NCBI GenBank assembly: GCA_032173965.1
Contig: CM063309.1
Coordinates: forward strand, 2,737,564 to 2,801,563
DNA: 64,000 bases
Direction of reading: 5' to 3'
Origin: Sitta carolinensis
Lineage: Eukaryota; Chordata; Aves; Passeriformes; Sittidae
In this document: piece after piece, positions 52,399-64,000 of the stretch
How the letters are laid out: each line of letters opens with the position of its first letter
Numbering within the stretch: position 1 is the first letter of the stretch
Notes under the pieces: model-generated
Databases searched by the model: none
Seen by the model: the letters and a program-made list of their open reading frames with translations, nothing else
What the model was told of the DNA's origin: nothing
Translations under genes and position numbers: made by a program

Positions 52399-55300
52399 AT
52401 GAGCGGTAAGGACGGGGCCGGGGCCGAGCGCCGCGCGGGGCCCCGGGCACACGCAGAGGCGGCGGCGCCCGCCCGCTCGGAGGGGCCAGAGGCGGCCCCG
52501 CCCCGCCGGGCCGGGCCCCGCCGGGCCGGGCCTCGCCGCGCCGCGCCGGGGGGACCTGCCGGGGGAGGGACCCGGGGGAGGGGGGAAGGCCTCGGGGGAG
52601 GGACCGGCGGCCGCGCCGGGCAGGGCTGAAGCGGAGGAGGGGGCGGCGGGGAATGATGGGGACGCCCCGGCGATCGCGGGGGGGCGGGGGCGGGGGGGGG
52701 GGGGGGGCGAGTTGGCGGGGATGGGGCGCGGGGGTGGCGGGGGTGGCCGCGGGGGTGGCGGCTGCGAGCGCAGGGACCGGGGGGCTTTCCCCCGTTCCCG
52801 GGCAAGGCGCCCTGCGGGGGCGGATGCGGGAGCCGAGGGCGGGGGGACGGTGGGAAGGCCTGAGCGGGCGGGGGGCAGGGGGGGCTGGGGGCGTTCAGCG
52901 TCCCCTCCCCGGTGTTGACCCCGGCCAGGGGTGCCGGGGGTGCGGGCAGCACCGGGGGGCGCAGCCCCGGCGGCCGGCGAGGATGAGGAGGCTGCCGAGC
53001 GCTGGGAGAGGAAGGGTTTGGTGGGAGCGGGACCCCCGCGCGGGGCGGGCCGGGGAATCCCGGGGCGGGTCCGCGGGGCCGGGGCGGGAGGTGCGCGTGC
53101 CCCCGCCGGCGGGCAAGGCGAGGGGGAGGCCCGGGGAGGACCTCGGCGGGGGCTAGGGAGTGTCCCGAGCGGGTGGGGAGGAGCTGGGCCCTGGAGCAGG
53201 GCCGGGTCCTCCCCCCGGTGCCGCCGCCCGCTCCTCGCAGCCCCTTCCCGGCCGCGCCGGCAGCGCACGGTGCCCCCCGCGCCCCGCCTGGCCCTGCCGA
53301 GCCTCGCGCCGCCGCCGTGCCCCGAAATGTCCCTAACCGCGGCTGCCGCTTCCCTCCTGCGCAGACCAAGAGAGCACCGAGGAGATGTCGGCTGTGAAGC
53401 CCGACAAGGGCGAAGGCGACGCCAGCAGCACGAGCAGCGCCGGCGGTGGGGAGGCGCAGGTGAGTGGGGAGAAGATCACCGGCCCCGCTGGCGCCGGCCG
53501 GCTCGTGGCAAAGTCCAGGGCCGGGCCGAGCTGTGTGCCGGGCCCAGGCGAGCGTTTCGGCGAGGCCAGGAAGAGGAGGCCGAGCGCTGCCAAGCAGAGC
53601 CCGGCGCTTCCCCTCCTGCCTTGCAGTTCCCTTGCTCCCAACGACACCACGGCCCCCGCTGGCCCTTCTGCAGCCCCGGGAGCCCAGGAGTGACCCCCCT
53701 TCCGGGGGGGCTCGTTGTGCCTGAGGGGGATTCCCTGGCTTCGGAGCCCTCTTCCCTCTTGGCTTTCCCAGGCAGGCTCCCTCCCCTTTCCTGCCTCCCA
53801 AAAGGCTTTTCCCTGTGGGTTCAGGCTGTCCCGGCCTGACAGCCCTGTGCCTGGCAGTTGTATTTTTCCGGCTGTGGGTGGGTTCGTTCAGGAAGGAGTG
53901 TTTATCTTTTCCGAGTATGCTCCTCCCTCTTTTCTCTCTTTAATTTTTTTGCTTTGTTTTGTTTTGTTTCCCCGTTTCTCTTTTCACTCCGGGCCTGCCC
54001 CTCGGGCCACCTCCCCCCCCCATAACTCCTCCTCTCGTCCTCAGGAGTCACAGCCCTCCCCGCTGGCCCTGCTGGCGGCCACCTGCAGCCGCATCGAGTC
54101 TCCGAACGAGAACTCCAACAGCTCCCAGGGCCAGCAAGGTGGGAGCGGTGAGCTGGACCTGAACGCGGCCACCGCCCAGCTCACCCAGTCAGCCAACGGC
54201 TGGCAGATCATCTCGGCAGGCTCCAGCACCCCCACGGGCTCCAAGGAGCCGGGCAGCAACGGCAGCAACGGCGGCGACGCCTCCAAGAGCCGCCCGGTCA
54301 GCACCGGGCCCTACGTGGTCACCTCGGCGTCCGGCCTGCAGAACCAGCAGGTGCTCACGGGCCTGCCAGGTGTCATCCCCAACATCCAGTACCAGGTGGA
54401 TCCCCCAGTTCCAGACCATTGACGGGCAGCAGCTGCAGTTTGCCACCACCCCAGCGCAGGTGAACGTGCAGCAGGATGCCTCGGGGCAGCTGCAGATCAT
54501 CCCCGGCTCCAACCAGCAGATCATCACGAGCCGCGCAGGCGGCAGCAACCTCATCGCCATGCCCAACCTGCTGCAGCAGGCCGTGCCCATCCAGGGCGTG
54601 GGGCTGGCCAACAACAGCCTCTCGGGGCAGACCCAGTACGTGGCCAACGTGCCCGTGGCCCTGAACGGCAACATCACCCTGCTGCCGGTCAACAGCGTGG
54701 CCGCCAGCCTGGCCCCCACGTCCCAGACGGGCACCCTGAGCAGCTCGGGCTCGCCGGACAGCAGCTCCCAGCCGGCCACCTCGGGGGCTGCCAGCAGCTC
54801 GGGCAGCACGGCCACGTCCCAGGCCAGCTCAGGCGCCTTCTTCACCAACGCCAACAGCTACTCCACCACCACCACCACCAGTAACGTGGGCGTCATGAAT
54901 TTCTCCACCAGCGCCACGGTGGGCACCAACGTGCAGGCACAGACCCCCCAGAGGGCCAGCAGCGTCCCCAGCTCGGACTCTCTGCAGACCCCGGTGTCCG
55001 GGGTGGCCCTGCAGCCGGGGCAGCAGAAGGAGGGGGATCAGAGTCAGCAGTCACAGCAGCAGCAGCAGCAGATCCTGATCCAGCCCCAGCTGGTCCAAGG
55101 AGGGCAGACAATCCAAACCCTCCAAACCACCCCACTGTCTGGCCAGACCTTTGCCACTCAAGCCATCTCCCAAGACACCTTGCAGAACCTGCAGCTCCAA
55201 GCCGTGCCCAACTCCAGCCCCATCATCATCCGCACGCCCACGGTGGGTCCCAACGGGCAGGTGAGCTGGCAGACCATCCAGCTGCAGAACCTGCAGGTGC

Positions 55301-58300
55301 AGAACCCCCAGGCGCAGACAATCACGCTGGCCCCCATGCAGGGAGTGTCGCTGGGCCAGACGGGCAGCACCAGCACCACGCTGACCCCCATCGCCTCCCT
55401 GCCCAGCGGCACCGTCACCGTGAACGCCGCCCAGCTCTCCTCCGTGCCGGGCCTCCAGACTATTAACCTCAGTGCCTTGGGAGCGTCCGGGATCCAGGTG
55501 CACCAGCTGCAGGGACTGCCCCTGGCCATCGCCAACGCCCCGGTGAGTGCTCGGGGCCCTGGGGCGGCCAGGCACGGGGAGGAGAAACGCTGGACCCGGG
55601 GCCGGCCTGGGCGTGGGTGGTGGCAAATGGTGTTGGCGACTGGGGTGGGGCTTGTGCTGGCCCTGGGAAAGGGAGGGTGCCGATCGCCAGAAGACACTAA
55701 AGGTCTTTTGGGGGAGTTTTAAGTCTTGGAAAGGAAGGGAGAAGGTGACTGTGGGGGTAAAGTGGAGGAGAAGGGGGACATCTGGTCTTGTGCCACTCTC
55801 CTGCCCTGGTGGCCACCCAGGAGTCTCAGGTCGGGGCTGGGGTGAGGAGCTGAATCCAGCTCGGCTCCTTGGCTGAGCCTGCAAAGAGTCATGGCCATAA
55901 AACACAGGGATTAACTGAAAACCCCATGAAAACAAACACAGTCATGGAGCCGCGGGGAATTTCCTCACAGGGGCTCCTGAGGTGTCTGGGTGCTGGCGCT
56001 GGACGGTGTGAGCTCAGTGTGGCCCAGACTGGTCCCGTGGGCACGGGGCACCCTGCTCACATCCCCAGGATCCGTCCCACCGCCTCCCCCAGCCTGGGAA
56101 AAGCAGGATACGTAAATGTGGGAACCGAGCTGGAGCCTGCTCAGCTTCCGCCGCGGAAGGGATCGGTTCTGGGAACGCTCTCCATTTGCTTTTCCACTGT
56201 TTTCCTTGGGTGTTTTTTTTTTTTTTTCCTCTTTTCGTGTTCTGGCTCTGGCTAAAAGGGGCTGTTGCTGGATTTAGTCACAGTTGAGAGGCAGCAGAAA
56301 ATGTTGCTCAATCCAGCCCGTGTTTCCCTCTCGCCAGAGGCGGCGGCTGCTCCCCCGGGCTTGTTTTGCAGCATTATTTTGGGCTGTTGCTACAGCAGCT
56401 TGGCTCGCAGGCAAGCCACGGGTCACTCTGGCCTCGGGATTAGCCTGATCCTTGGATTTCCCCGAGCCCAGGGACCCGCGGGGGGCTCCCACAAGCCGAG
56501 GCTGGCACCGGGGGGGACACGCGTGGCCTCTGAGACCCCCGGGGTGTGCAGGGTCCCCTGCCCGGGGGGCGGCTCCTGCCGGGGCCGGGGCTCGTTCCTG
56601 CTTTTGGAGGCTCTGGAGAAAGGCATGGGCGAGCCCCAGTTCCTGTATTCGTGCCTGGCTCTGCCCTCGGAGGTGGAACAGGGAGGAACGTTCTAGAGAC
56701 CACCCATCCACTCACGCCGCCGCCTCCTCCTCTTTCTCCTCCTCCTCTTCGCCTTTTTTTTTAGCTCAGCCGCTCTCAGCCCTTGATCCTTGGTGAAGAA
56801 TTCCCCGCGAGCAGCGGCAGCAGCTCCTGGCTCTGTCCCCAGCCCGGGGACGTGACGCTGGCACTGCCGCTGTGACACAGGGACCCTCGAAAGGAAAAGC
56901 CAGAGCGGGGTTCAGAGCGGGGTTTTTGGGGAGCCCCAGCTGCGTGGCAGGGTCCAGGAGGCTCCTGGGATGAAATGGGGAAAGCTGTGGCCAGGACAGA
57001 GCTTCTGGCACTGATCCAGCGCAGGAGTTGAGTCCAGGCTGCAGGAGTTTTTCCCCGGCCGTGTCCCTCAGACGTGGCAGTGTGTCCCTTTGTCCCCCCC
57101 AGCCACCACCAGCCCCTCTCCAGGGGGTGCTGAGCCCCCCAGACCTGCATCCCTCCGGATCCAAGCTCTACGGTGGGAATTCGAGGGAGGGGTTTGTTCC
57201 CAACACTTCCCAAAACCCTGAGCGTTTTCCAAGCCTCCATGTGTGCTGGAACTTTCTGCTCCAGGATTTTTGGAGCAGGAGAAGCTCCTCTGCTTCCGGG
57301 GGGGGTGCAGGTGGAGAATGAACCCTTGCTGGGGAGGGGACTGTAGCTGGTTTTCCTTGGATCCTGCTGCGTGTTCCGGGCCGGTGGGGAAGGAGGAGGG
57401 GGTCAGCCAGGGCTGTGGTGGCCCCAGGTGCCCCCTGGGCTGGCAGCTCTGCGTGTCCTGCCCCTTCCAGAGCTCAGCTCGGCCTCCTGGGGGTTCTGTG
57501 TCCCCTCCTGAGCCCCATGGATGGGGGGGGTTGTGGCTCCCAGCTCCTTGGGATTGTTACCAAGGAGGTCTTCGCTTGATTTTTGGCTGGGGAAGAATCC
57601 CTCGGGGAGAAAACACCACCCGAAAAGGTCTTTAAAAGTCAGGTTTTTTTTTGCTCCCGGGTGTGATGCAGAGCCCAGCTCTCCGTGCAGGCTGACTCAG
57701 TGTCTGTGTTAATAGAGTGGCTCGAGGGCCGTTTCTTCCTCCTCCCTGGCCAGGCTGGGAAGGAGCAGAGGCAGGGGCAGGTCTGTGGCCACCAGGGCTG
57801 GCCTGTGGGCTAAGGGGCCCTGCTGCTGGCTCTGCCCCAGGGAGGGCACCCCAGAGCCAGGCAGGGGGGATTCCCTCGGCTGGCAGCGCCCCAAAACCCT
57901 CCCGGGGAGGGCACCAGTGACCTGTGAGGTGAGGGACGGGGTCTGGGGCTCAGGTGGGGGCTGTGACACCTCAGTGGAGTCTGAGAGCCACCTCGGTGTC
58001 ACCCAGCCCGCCCAGGGAGGGGACATCCTGTGCGCGGGGGATTTTGTGACATCGTGGTTTCTCTTCCTCTTTTGCCATAGGCAGGAGGAGTGGGGCTGTT
58101 CTGAGCTCCGTGCCCTTATGGTGCCTCTGTGCCCACGTCCCTGTCCCTGTCCCAGCCCTACCTGGCTGAGGAAGGTGCTGGGTAAACAGGTGACCACCGG
58201 AGAGGTCAGCACTGGAATTAGATCCCCTGGTTTCAGGGGCACTCAAGGGATATACCTACCCTCCTTTTGGGATGTTTGATTGCAGGGCCGGGTGGAGCTG

Positions 58301-61118
58301 TTGGGTGGGATTGGGATTTTCTGGGCAGCACGAGCTCCCTTCCCGCTCCTTGGATGGCAGATGTGGGGGAACCGAGCAGTGGGACACCAGGAAAGCCCTG
58401 GTGAGCGAGGAGCCCTTGGCAGTGTGTTCAGCAACCCCCTCCCGGCTCCCTGCTCCCACTTGGTCCTCCCAGGGCCCTTCCCAGCACCGGGCCAGTGGTA
58501 CAAAGCCCCGATTGTGTCGTTTGCTGGTTTTTAAGGGCAGCTTTGTAGCAGGGCCTGGGTGAGACATCCATGGAGGGGAGGCCGGGAGCGGAGCCCGGCA
58601 GGACCCGCCCGGACTCGCGGCCCTTGTTTGCCTCGCCGTGACATCACGGCACAAAACGGCACATTGTGAAACTTCCTGCTCTGTGTCCCAGCCTGGCTGG
58701 ACTTCACATCCCCTCCGCATTCCTCGCTGACCTCCATCCGTGTCCTTTGCTGGGCACTGACACGAATCCTCGGTGGCCCCGGGGTTCTCCTGGTGAGCAG
58801 GGACCCCTGCAGAACCTGTGTCCTCGCAGCTTTGTCTGGGTGAGGCTGTGCCCACCCGGAGTCCCCGTGGGGGACACGCAGCGTGTCGCCCTGCTCCTGG
58901 TCTTTCCCTGTGCCTGCTGCTCCAGGCTCGGCGGGGCTGGGCAGGGTTGGCAGCCGTGCCGGTCGGACAGGTCGGGTGCGCGGCACCCACCCCGTGACTC
59001 CTCGCGGGACGGGTCCCGCTCCAGACCCGTCTGCCGGGCCCTGATCTGCCTCTCCCTTTTATCTGGGACAGCCCCAGCCCTGCTGGAGCCCCGTCCTTAT
59101 CACCCTGCGCAGGAGGCCCGTCCTGGCTCCCGGCTTTGGGGGAGTTTCCGCGCGGCTCCTTGCAGAGCTCGGCTCCCACCTCGGCACGGCTCCTCACCCC
59201 CTCCCACCCATCCCGGCTTAGATCCTGGCACTGATACGGGCCTCAGTTCCTCCCGGGGATTAAAGGCTTGGGATTCGTGGCTCAGGAAGCATCCACCCTT
59301 GATTGCAGTGAGCACGAGGCGCGCAGAGGTCCGGGTGAGGTGGGAGATGCCTGCTGGGGCTCCCTGCCTTGGGAATTGCCCTTCCCTGTCTCAGCCAGGC
59401 ATTTTCCTCCTTCCACAGCCCTCACGCAGGGATTTCTGGATGCCAGGGGGTGCTTTGGTGGGACCTGCCCGTGCTGCTGGGTGAAGTGCTCTGGGTGCTT
59501 TCACCCCAGCAGAGGCAAGGCAGGACAGGAGGCTTCATCCCGGTTTGGTGACAATTCAGATGGGAATTTCTAGGGCAAAGGGGCTCTGTCTGTCAGTCTG
59601 CAGCGTGGCAGAGGCATTTGGCAAATCCTGGGGGATTCAGGTATCTGGCAGAGTGGATGACGAGGTGATTCCCTGCCTGAGCTCTGTCCCCTTTTACAGC
59701 CCACCTCACTCATTCCATCCCGGTTTATCCCCTCTCTAAAGGAAGCGTCGCTCATCCTGACGCACAGAAACCTCCAGTAATTACAAGAGCTGCCCAAGGA
59801 GTGGCTTCTGGAGTCATCAGAGTCCAGATTAAAGCCCAGTTACTCACTGGGCTGCAGACTTCCATCCCCTGGTTCCCTGTCCACCGCCCCGATCTCCAAG
59901 GAGTTGCTGAGCCAGGGCTTGGCTCATTTACATGGATGAGCTCCTGGTGCAGGAGAACTCATTTTGCAAATTAGGGAGCAAATCAGAGGGGAAAAAAACC
60001 AAGGGGACGTCGTTCCAAAGCCTCTTTGTGCCTTTTTGCAGCTCTTTGGTGTGTCTGGAGCAGCTGGGGTTTGTTCTGGGCAGGGCAGTGACCCCAAAAA
60101 CCAGGCAGGAAGTGGGGAGAACTCAAGTTGTGAGATAGAAAATGTGGATTTTGGAGGTCTTTTCAGGAACACACCCTGAGAGGTCGGGGCTGCTTGTCCC
60201 CAGGTTTTGCTTTTCTTTCTTTTCACCTGAAAACTTCCTCGTGCCTGGAAGCCACGTCGTGCTTCTCTCCCCTCACCCTCTGCTGCTCTGCCCAGGCACA
60301 GCTGCCAGAGGGGCAGAGTTTGCACAATCAGCCCAGGTTTGTTGGTTTTGGGTTTATATTCCAGCTCTTCCCCTGAAGATGAACACGGGGTCTGTTCCCC
60401 AGCCTGAGGTCGGCCCGGGTGGGTGTGAGAGCTCCTCTCTCACCTCCGGGTAGTTTGCTAAATAAAGCAAACAAACCCCAGCTTTTTCCTGCACAAGGAG
60501 CACCTTGTCTGCAGAGAATTCCCAAGCCAAGATTCCAGGGTTTGGGGTTTTTCAGTGGGACACCAGAAACTGCCCTGTTTTTGGGGGGGGTCTCAGAGGT
60601 TGCTGGTAGAGCAGGGCCAGGGGCAGCTTCCCTCTGCTGCCTCCCCAAAATCCCTCTTTCTCCCCGGGATTTCTCCAAGGATTAAACCTTCTCTTGCTCT
60701 ATTAATAATATATTTTTCCAGGGCTTTGCTGACCCGAGTGTGGAGCCTCCAGGGAAGCTTTAGTCTTAGCAGGGACGTGTATTAGCGGGGATAATAAACA
60801 TGAATTATCCTCCCTGCCCACTTTTCCCCTGAACCTCTCTATCCCAGAGATTCCAGAGCTCCTGCATGTGGTGGGATGGTACCTGCAGGTCCAGGATCTG
60901 CTGCCCTGGATTTATACCTCGTTCAGAGGCACCACAGATCTCCAGCAGCAGGATTTGGGTTTGTTCCCCCCGTGCCAAAAGGCCAGAAAACCACACTTAG
61001 GATTCGAAGCCATTCCAAGGCATCCTGGCTGGATTCTCCCCCTCCCTGGTGTATTTTTGGGGAGAAATTTTTTCCTGGATTGAGTTTTTTTTGGGGGGGA
61101 GAGAAGTGTGTTTTCTCC

Positions 61119-61149
<31 letters not shown>

Positions 61150-63846
61150 CCAGCATCTCCTCCCATCCAGGGAAATCTAATCCGTGGCTGGAGCACAAAG
61201 CTGTCGGTGCTGGCTTAGGAAGCTTAAAAACCCCTCCCAGGCTGCCTCCATGCAGGGCTGTGGCTGCAGACACGTCACAGGAGCTGCAGGCAGGGACTGG
61301 GAAGCTCCTGAAATCCTCACCTTCGCAGGGAGCTCGGGAGTGTGGCACCCAGGGCCTCGGGTCACTTCTGGAGGGGACAGTTTCCTCCTGCAGGCCTGGC
61401 TGGGACAGCATCCCTGTGCTCCCAGGGGTTGGTCCCAGGCTGGATGAAGGGTTTCTGGGATTTGTGTGGGGTGACAGCCCCAGGTGTGGCAGCTGCTGTG
61501 ACAGCCTGGCTGCTCCTGTGAGGCAGGGTCAGGCTCTGCTCCTGGGGGTGCTCAGAGCTCAGGGTGTCCTCCATGGCCAGCACTGCTTTTTCCTTTTTCT
61601 TGGGAGTCAGGAATTGCTCCTGAGAAGAGGCAGGGATTGGCTCCAGCAGCAGCTCCAGAGGCTCTCCTAGTTTTTGTGTCTTTATCCAGCTCTGTGGTGG
61701 TGACAGTGTGATGTCACTGATGGATGATGCTCTTCCTGCTCTTCCAGCCTGCTTTATTGACCCTGGTGCAACCCGGGCTGGAATTCTGCTGGAATAGCTG
61801 CAGTAATTGGCAAGAGCATGTTTCTTGGGGAAGACGTATCTCTTCCCTGTCCCCTGGAAATAAATTAAAGACCTGAACCCAAATGGGGGAAACGTGGGAG
61901 GTCGGGAGAGCCAGGGAGAGCCCCGGGCTGGGGCGTGCAGGGACAGCCGAGGGCAGGGGCTGGCATTCCCGGCTCCGTGCAGCTCCGAGGCTCTCCCTTG
62001 CAGTGAGGATCCTGCCCTGACAGCCCGAGTTCTCCTGCAGGCGAGCACGGGGCGCAGCTGGGGCTGCACGGCGGCAGCGGCGACGGGCTGGGCGACGAGA
62101 GCGCGGCCGTGGAGGAGGGGGAGACCAGCCCGGACCCCCAGCCCCAGCAGGGCCGCAAGACCCGGAGGGAAGCCTGCACCTGCCCCTACTGCAAGGAGGG
62201 AGAGGGCAGGTGAGGCTGCTGCCCACGCTTCCAGAGCCGGCAAGGGTCCCTCCCATCACTGGGCCCGGCCGTTCCGCCAGCTCTGGCAAGGCCACCCGCG
62301 TCCCCAAGTGCCACATCCACCTGGGCACCCCCAGATCCTTTCCCAGCTTTCCAGCCCCGATTCCCCGTGCCTGGCGTGTCCCACAGGGGCAGGACCTGGC
62401 TCTCAACCTAGCCGAACCTCCCCCAAACCCATCAACCCCACGGGTCCAACCCATCAACCCCACGGGTCAGACCCATCAACCCCACGGGTTCAAACCCATC
62501 AACCCCACGGGTCAAACCCATCAACCCCACGGGTTCCAAACCCATCAACCCCACGGGTCAAACCCATCAACCCCACGGGTTCACCCATCAACCCCACGGG
62601 TCAGACCCATCAACCCCACGGGTCCACCCATCAACCCCACGGGTCAAACCCATCAACCCCACGGGTTCCACCCATCAACCCCACGGGTCCAACCCATCAA
62701 CCCCACGGGTCCATCCCATCAACCCCACGGGTTCAACCCATCAACCCCACGGGTCCAACCCATCAACCCCACGGGTTCAAACCCATCAACCCCACGGGTC
62801 CACCCATCAACCCCACGGGTTCAACCCATCAACCCCACGGGTCAGACCCATCAACCCCACGGGTCAGACCCATCAACCCCACGGGTTCCACCCATCAACC
62901 CCACGGGTCCAACCCATCAACCCCACGGTCCAACCCATCAACCCCACGGGTTCCACCCATCAACCCCACGGGTCAACCCATCAACCCCACGGGTCAACCC
63001 ATCAACCCCACGGGTCAACCCATCAACCCCACGGGTCCAAACCCATCAACCCCATGGGTTCCACCCATCAACCCCACGGGTCAACCCATCAACCCCACGG
63101 GTTCCAACCCATCAACCCCACAGGGTCAGACCCATCAACCCCACGGGTCCAACCCATCAACCCCACGGGTTCCACCCATCAACCCCACGGGTCCACCCAT
63201 CAACCCCACGGTCCAACCCATCAACCCCACGGGTCAACCCATCAACCCCACGGGTCCCAAACCCATTCAAACCCATCACCAGGGTCCAGACCCATCAACC
63301 CCACGGGTTCAACCCATCAACCCCACGGGTTCCAACCCATCAACCCCACGGGTCAACCCATCAACCCCACGGGTCCAACCCATCAACCCCACAGGTCCAA
63401 CCCATCAACCCCACGGGTTCCACCCATCAACCCCACGGGTCCAACCCATCAACCCCACGGGTTCCCCCATCACCGGTCCACCATCAACCCACGGTCCATC
63501 CCATCAACCCCACGGTTCCACCCATCACCCCACGGGTCAAACCCATCAACCCCACGGGTCAGACCCATCAACCCCACGGGTCAAACCCATCCCAGGCCAG
63601 CAGATCCAGGCCGATTTCCTTGGGTTTAACCCTTCCCTTTTTGCAGGAGCTCTGGGGATCCAGGGAAAAAAAAGCAGCACATCTGCCACGTGCCGGGCTG
63701 CGGGAAGGTGTACGGGAAGACGTCGCACCTGCGGGCGCACCTGCGGTGGCACACGGGGGAGCGTCCCTTCATCTGCACCTGGGTGCTGTGCGGGAAGCGC
63801 TTCACCCGCTCCGACGAGCTGCAGCGGCACAAGCGCACGCACACAG
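52399..63846 (+). CDS. SP1: SP1 transcription factor (partial, 5' five exons)
   Basis: SP1 is a ubiquitous nuclear activator that binds GC boxes. Exons: 52399-52405 (ATG AGC G), 53365-53459 ([20 protein letters not shown]), 54045-55542 (the glutamine- and serine/threonine-rich activation domains; [115 protein letters not shown]), 62041-62209 ([17 protein letters not shown], buttonhead box) and 63647-63846 (fingers one and two: [38 protein letters not shown]). Finger three and the C-terminal domain are beyond the right edge. Two frame problems: one extra G at 54398-54399 (QYQV|IPQFQT) and one base missing at the exon 3/exon 4 junction ([10 protein letters not shown] needs an extra G). Everything else is in phase. 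The neighbours SP7 and AAAS match human 12q13. Confidence 0.96.
55543..62040 (+). other. SP1 intron 3, 6.5 kb, no further gene recognised
   Basis: This is the longest stretch of low-repeat, moderate-GC sequence in the window. It contains T-rich runs near 56211-56229 and 61124-61150 and a CTC-rich patch near 56720-56760, but no minisatellite, no recognisable transposon and no conserved ORF on either strand. Confidence 0.6.
62425..63600. repeat. 20-bp minisatellite (CCATCAACCCCACGGGTCCA) in SP1 intron 4
   Basis: About 58 units of CCCATCAACCCCACGGGT followed by C, T, CA, CC or TCC spacers fill almost the whole intron, ending about 45 bp before the exon-5 acceptor. Three-base-divisible stretches give an artefactual frame of [13 protein letters not shown] type. 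Confidence 0.97.
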
Positions 63847-64000
63847 GTGGGGCTGGGCCCGGGGGTGCCATGGGTGCCGTGGGTGCCGTGGGGTGGCTGC
63901 TCTGGCTCCGGGGGCTGCGGCCCCGGGGGTCCCCGCGCCTGGGATTGCAGCATCCTGGGGCTGGGAGCCTCTCCAGAGCCACAGCACTCGTGCGGGGGAG

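Noticed and set aside
51397..53839. Frames of 600 or more codons antisense to the SP1 promoter and exon 1
   Set aside because: CpG-island artefacts rich in Arg, Pro and Ala, overlapping the CCAAT array and SP1 exons 1-2.
62425..63600. CRISPR-like look of regularly spaced short repeats (also 6351-6810 and 50090-50690)
   Set aside because: The arrays are head-to-tail without unique spacers, and the genome is a vertebrate.
63054..63629. 191-codon frame of [11 protein letters not shown] repeats
   Set aside because: 20-bp minisatellite in SP1 intron 4; not coding.

Overview
This window is nuclear DNA of a land vertebrate, most likely a bird. It has spliced genes with GT-AG introns, several CpG-island promoters, two fragments that look like sauropsid CR1 LINEs, and very high GC with a different minisatellite in almost every intron and intergenic gap. 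That texture is typical of an avian GC-rich microchromosome. I could not run any search; gene identities rest on exon-by-exon recognition of conserved protein sequence and on splice phase.

Layout: SENP1 (minus, 5' part only, 0.5-4.8 kb, perhaps a first exon near 5.8 kb); a shared head-to-head CpG island near 6 kb; five minisatellites (6.35-9.3 kb); PFKM complete (plus, 9.47-17.06 kb, 22 coding exons); ASB8 complete (minus, 18.2-20.9 kb); minisatellites; RNF212B (minus, 23.7-25.4 kb); more repeats; a five-finger C2H2 zinc-finger gene (plus, about 27.6-31.5 kb); a small one-exon type I membrane protein whose tail resembles LRRC3 proteins (plus, 32.49-32.88 kb); AAAS/aladin complete (minus, 33.9-39.1 kb, 16 coding exons); SP7/osterix (minus, 42.1-43.1 kb); about 6 kb with no recognisable gene; three large minisatellites (49.0-51.1 kb); the SP1 promoter and the first five coding exons of SP1 (plus, 52.4-63.8 kb, running off the right edge).

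The gene order joins two blocks that in human lie a few Mb apart on 12q13 (SENP1-PFKM-ASB8 and AAAS-SP7-SP1), with RNF212B (human 14q11) between them. The genes are functionally unrelated: SUMO protease, glycolytic enzyme, SOCS-box ankyrin protein, meiotic RING protein, nucleoporin, and two Sp-family transcription factors.

The most striking points are: (1) the intron between PFKM exons 16 and 17 carries tandem copies of its own 5' splice site at one end and about nine decoy copies of its own 3' splice site plus exon start at the other; (2) single-base frame breaks, mostly in homopolymers, in SENP1, PFKM, ASB8, SP7 and SP1, while AAAS is intact over all 16 exons; the breaks look like consensus errors but matter to anyone translating this assembly; (3) the orphan membrane gene with an LRRC3-like tail but no leucine-rich repeats; (4) a CCAAT-box array with roughly 140-bp spacing in the SP1 promoter. 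I found no prokaryote-style system, CRISPR array, tRNA or rRNA gene.
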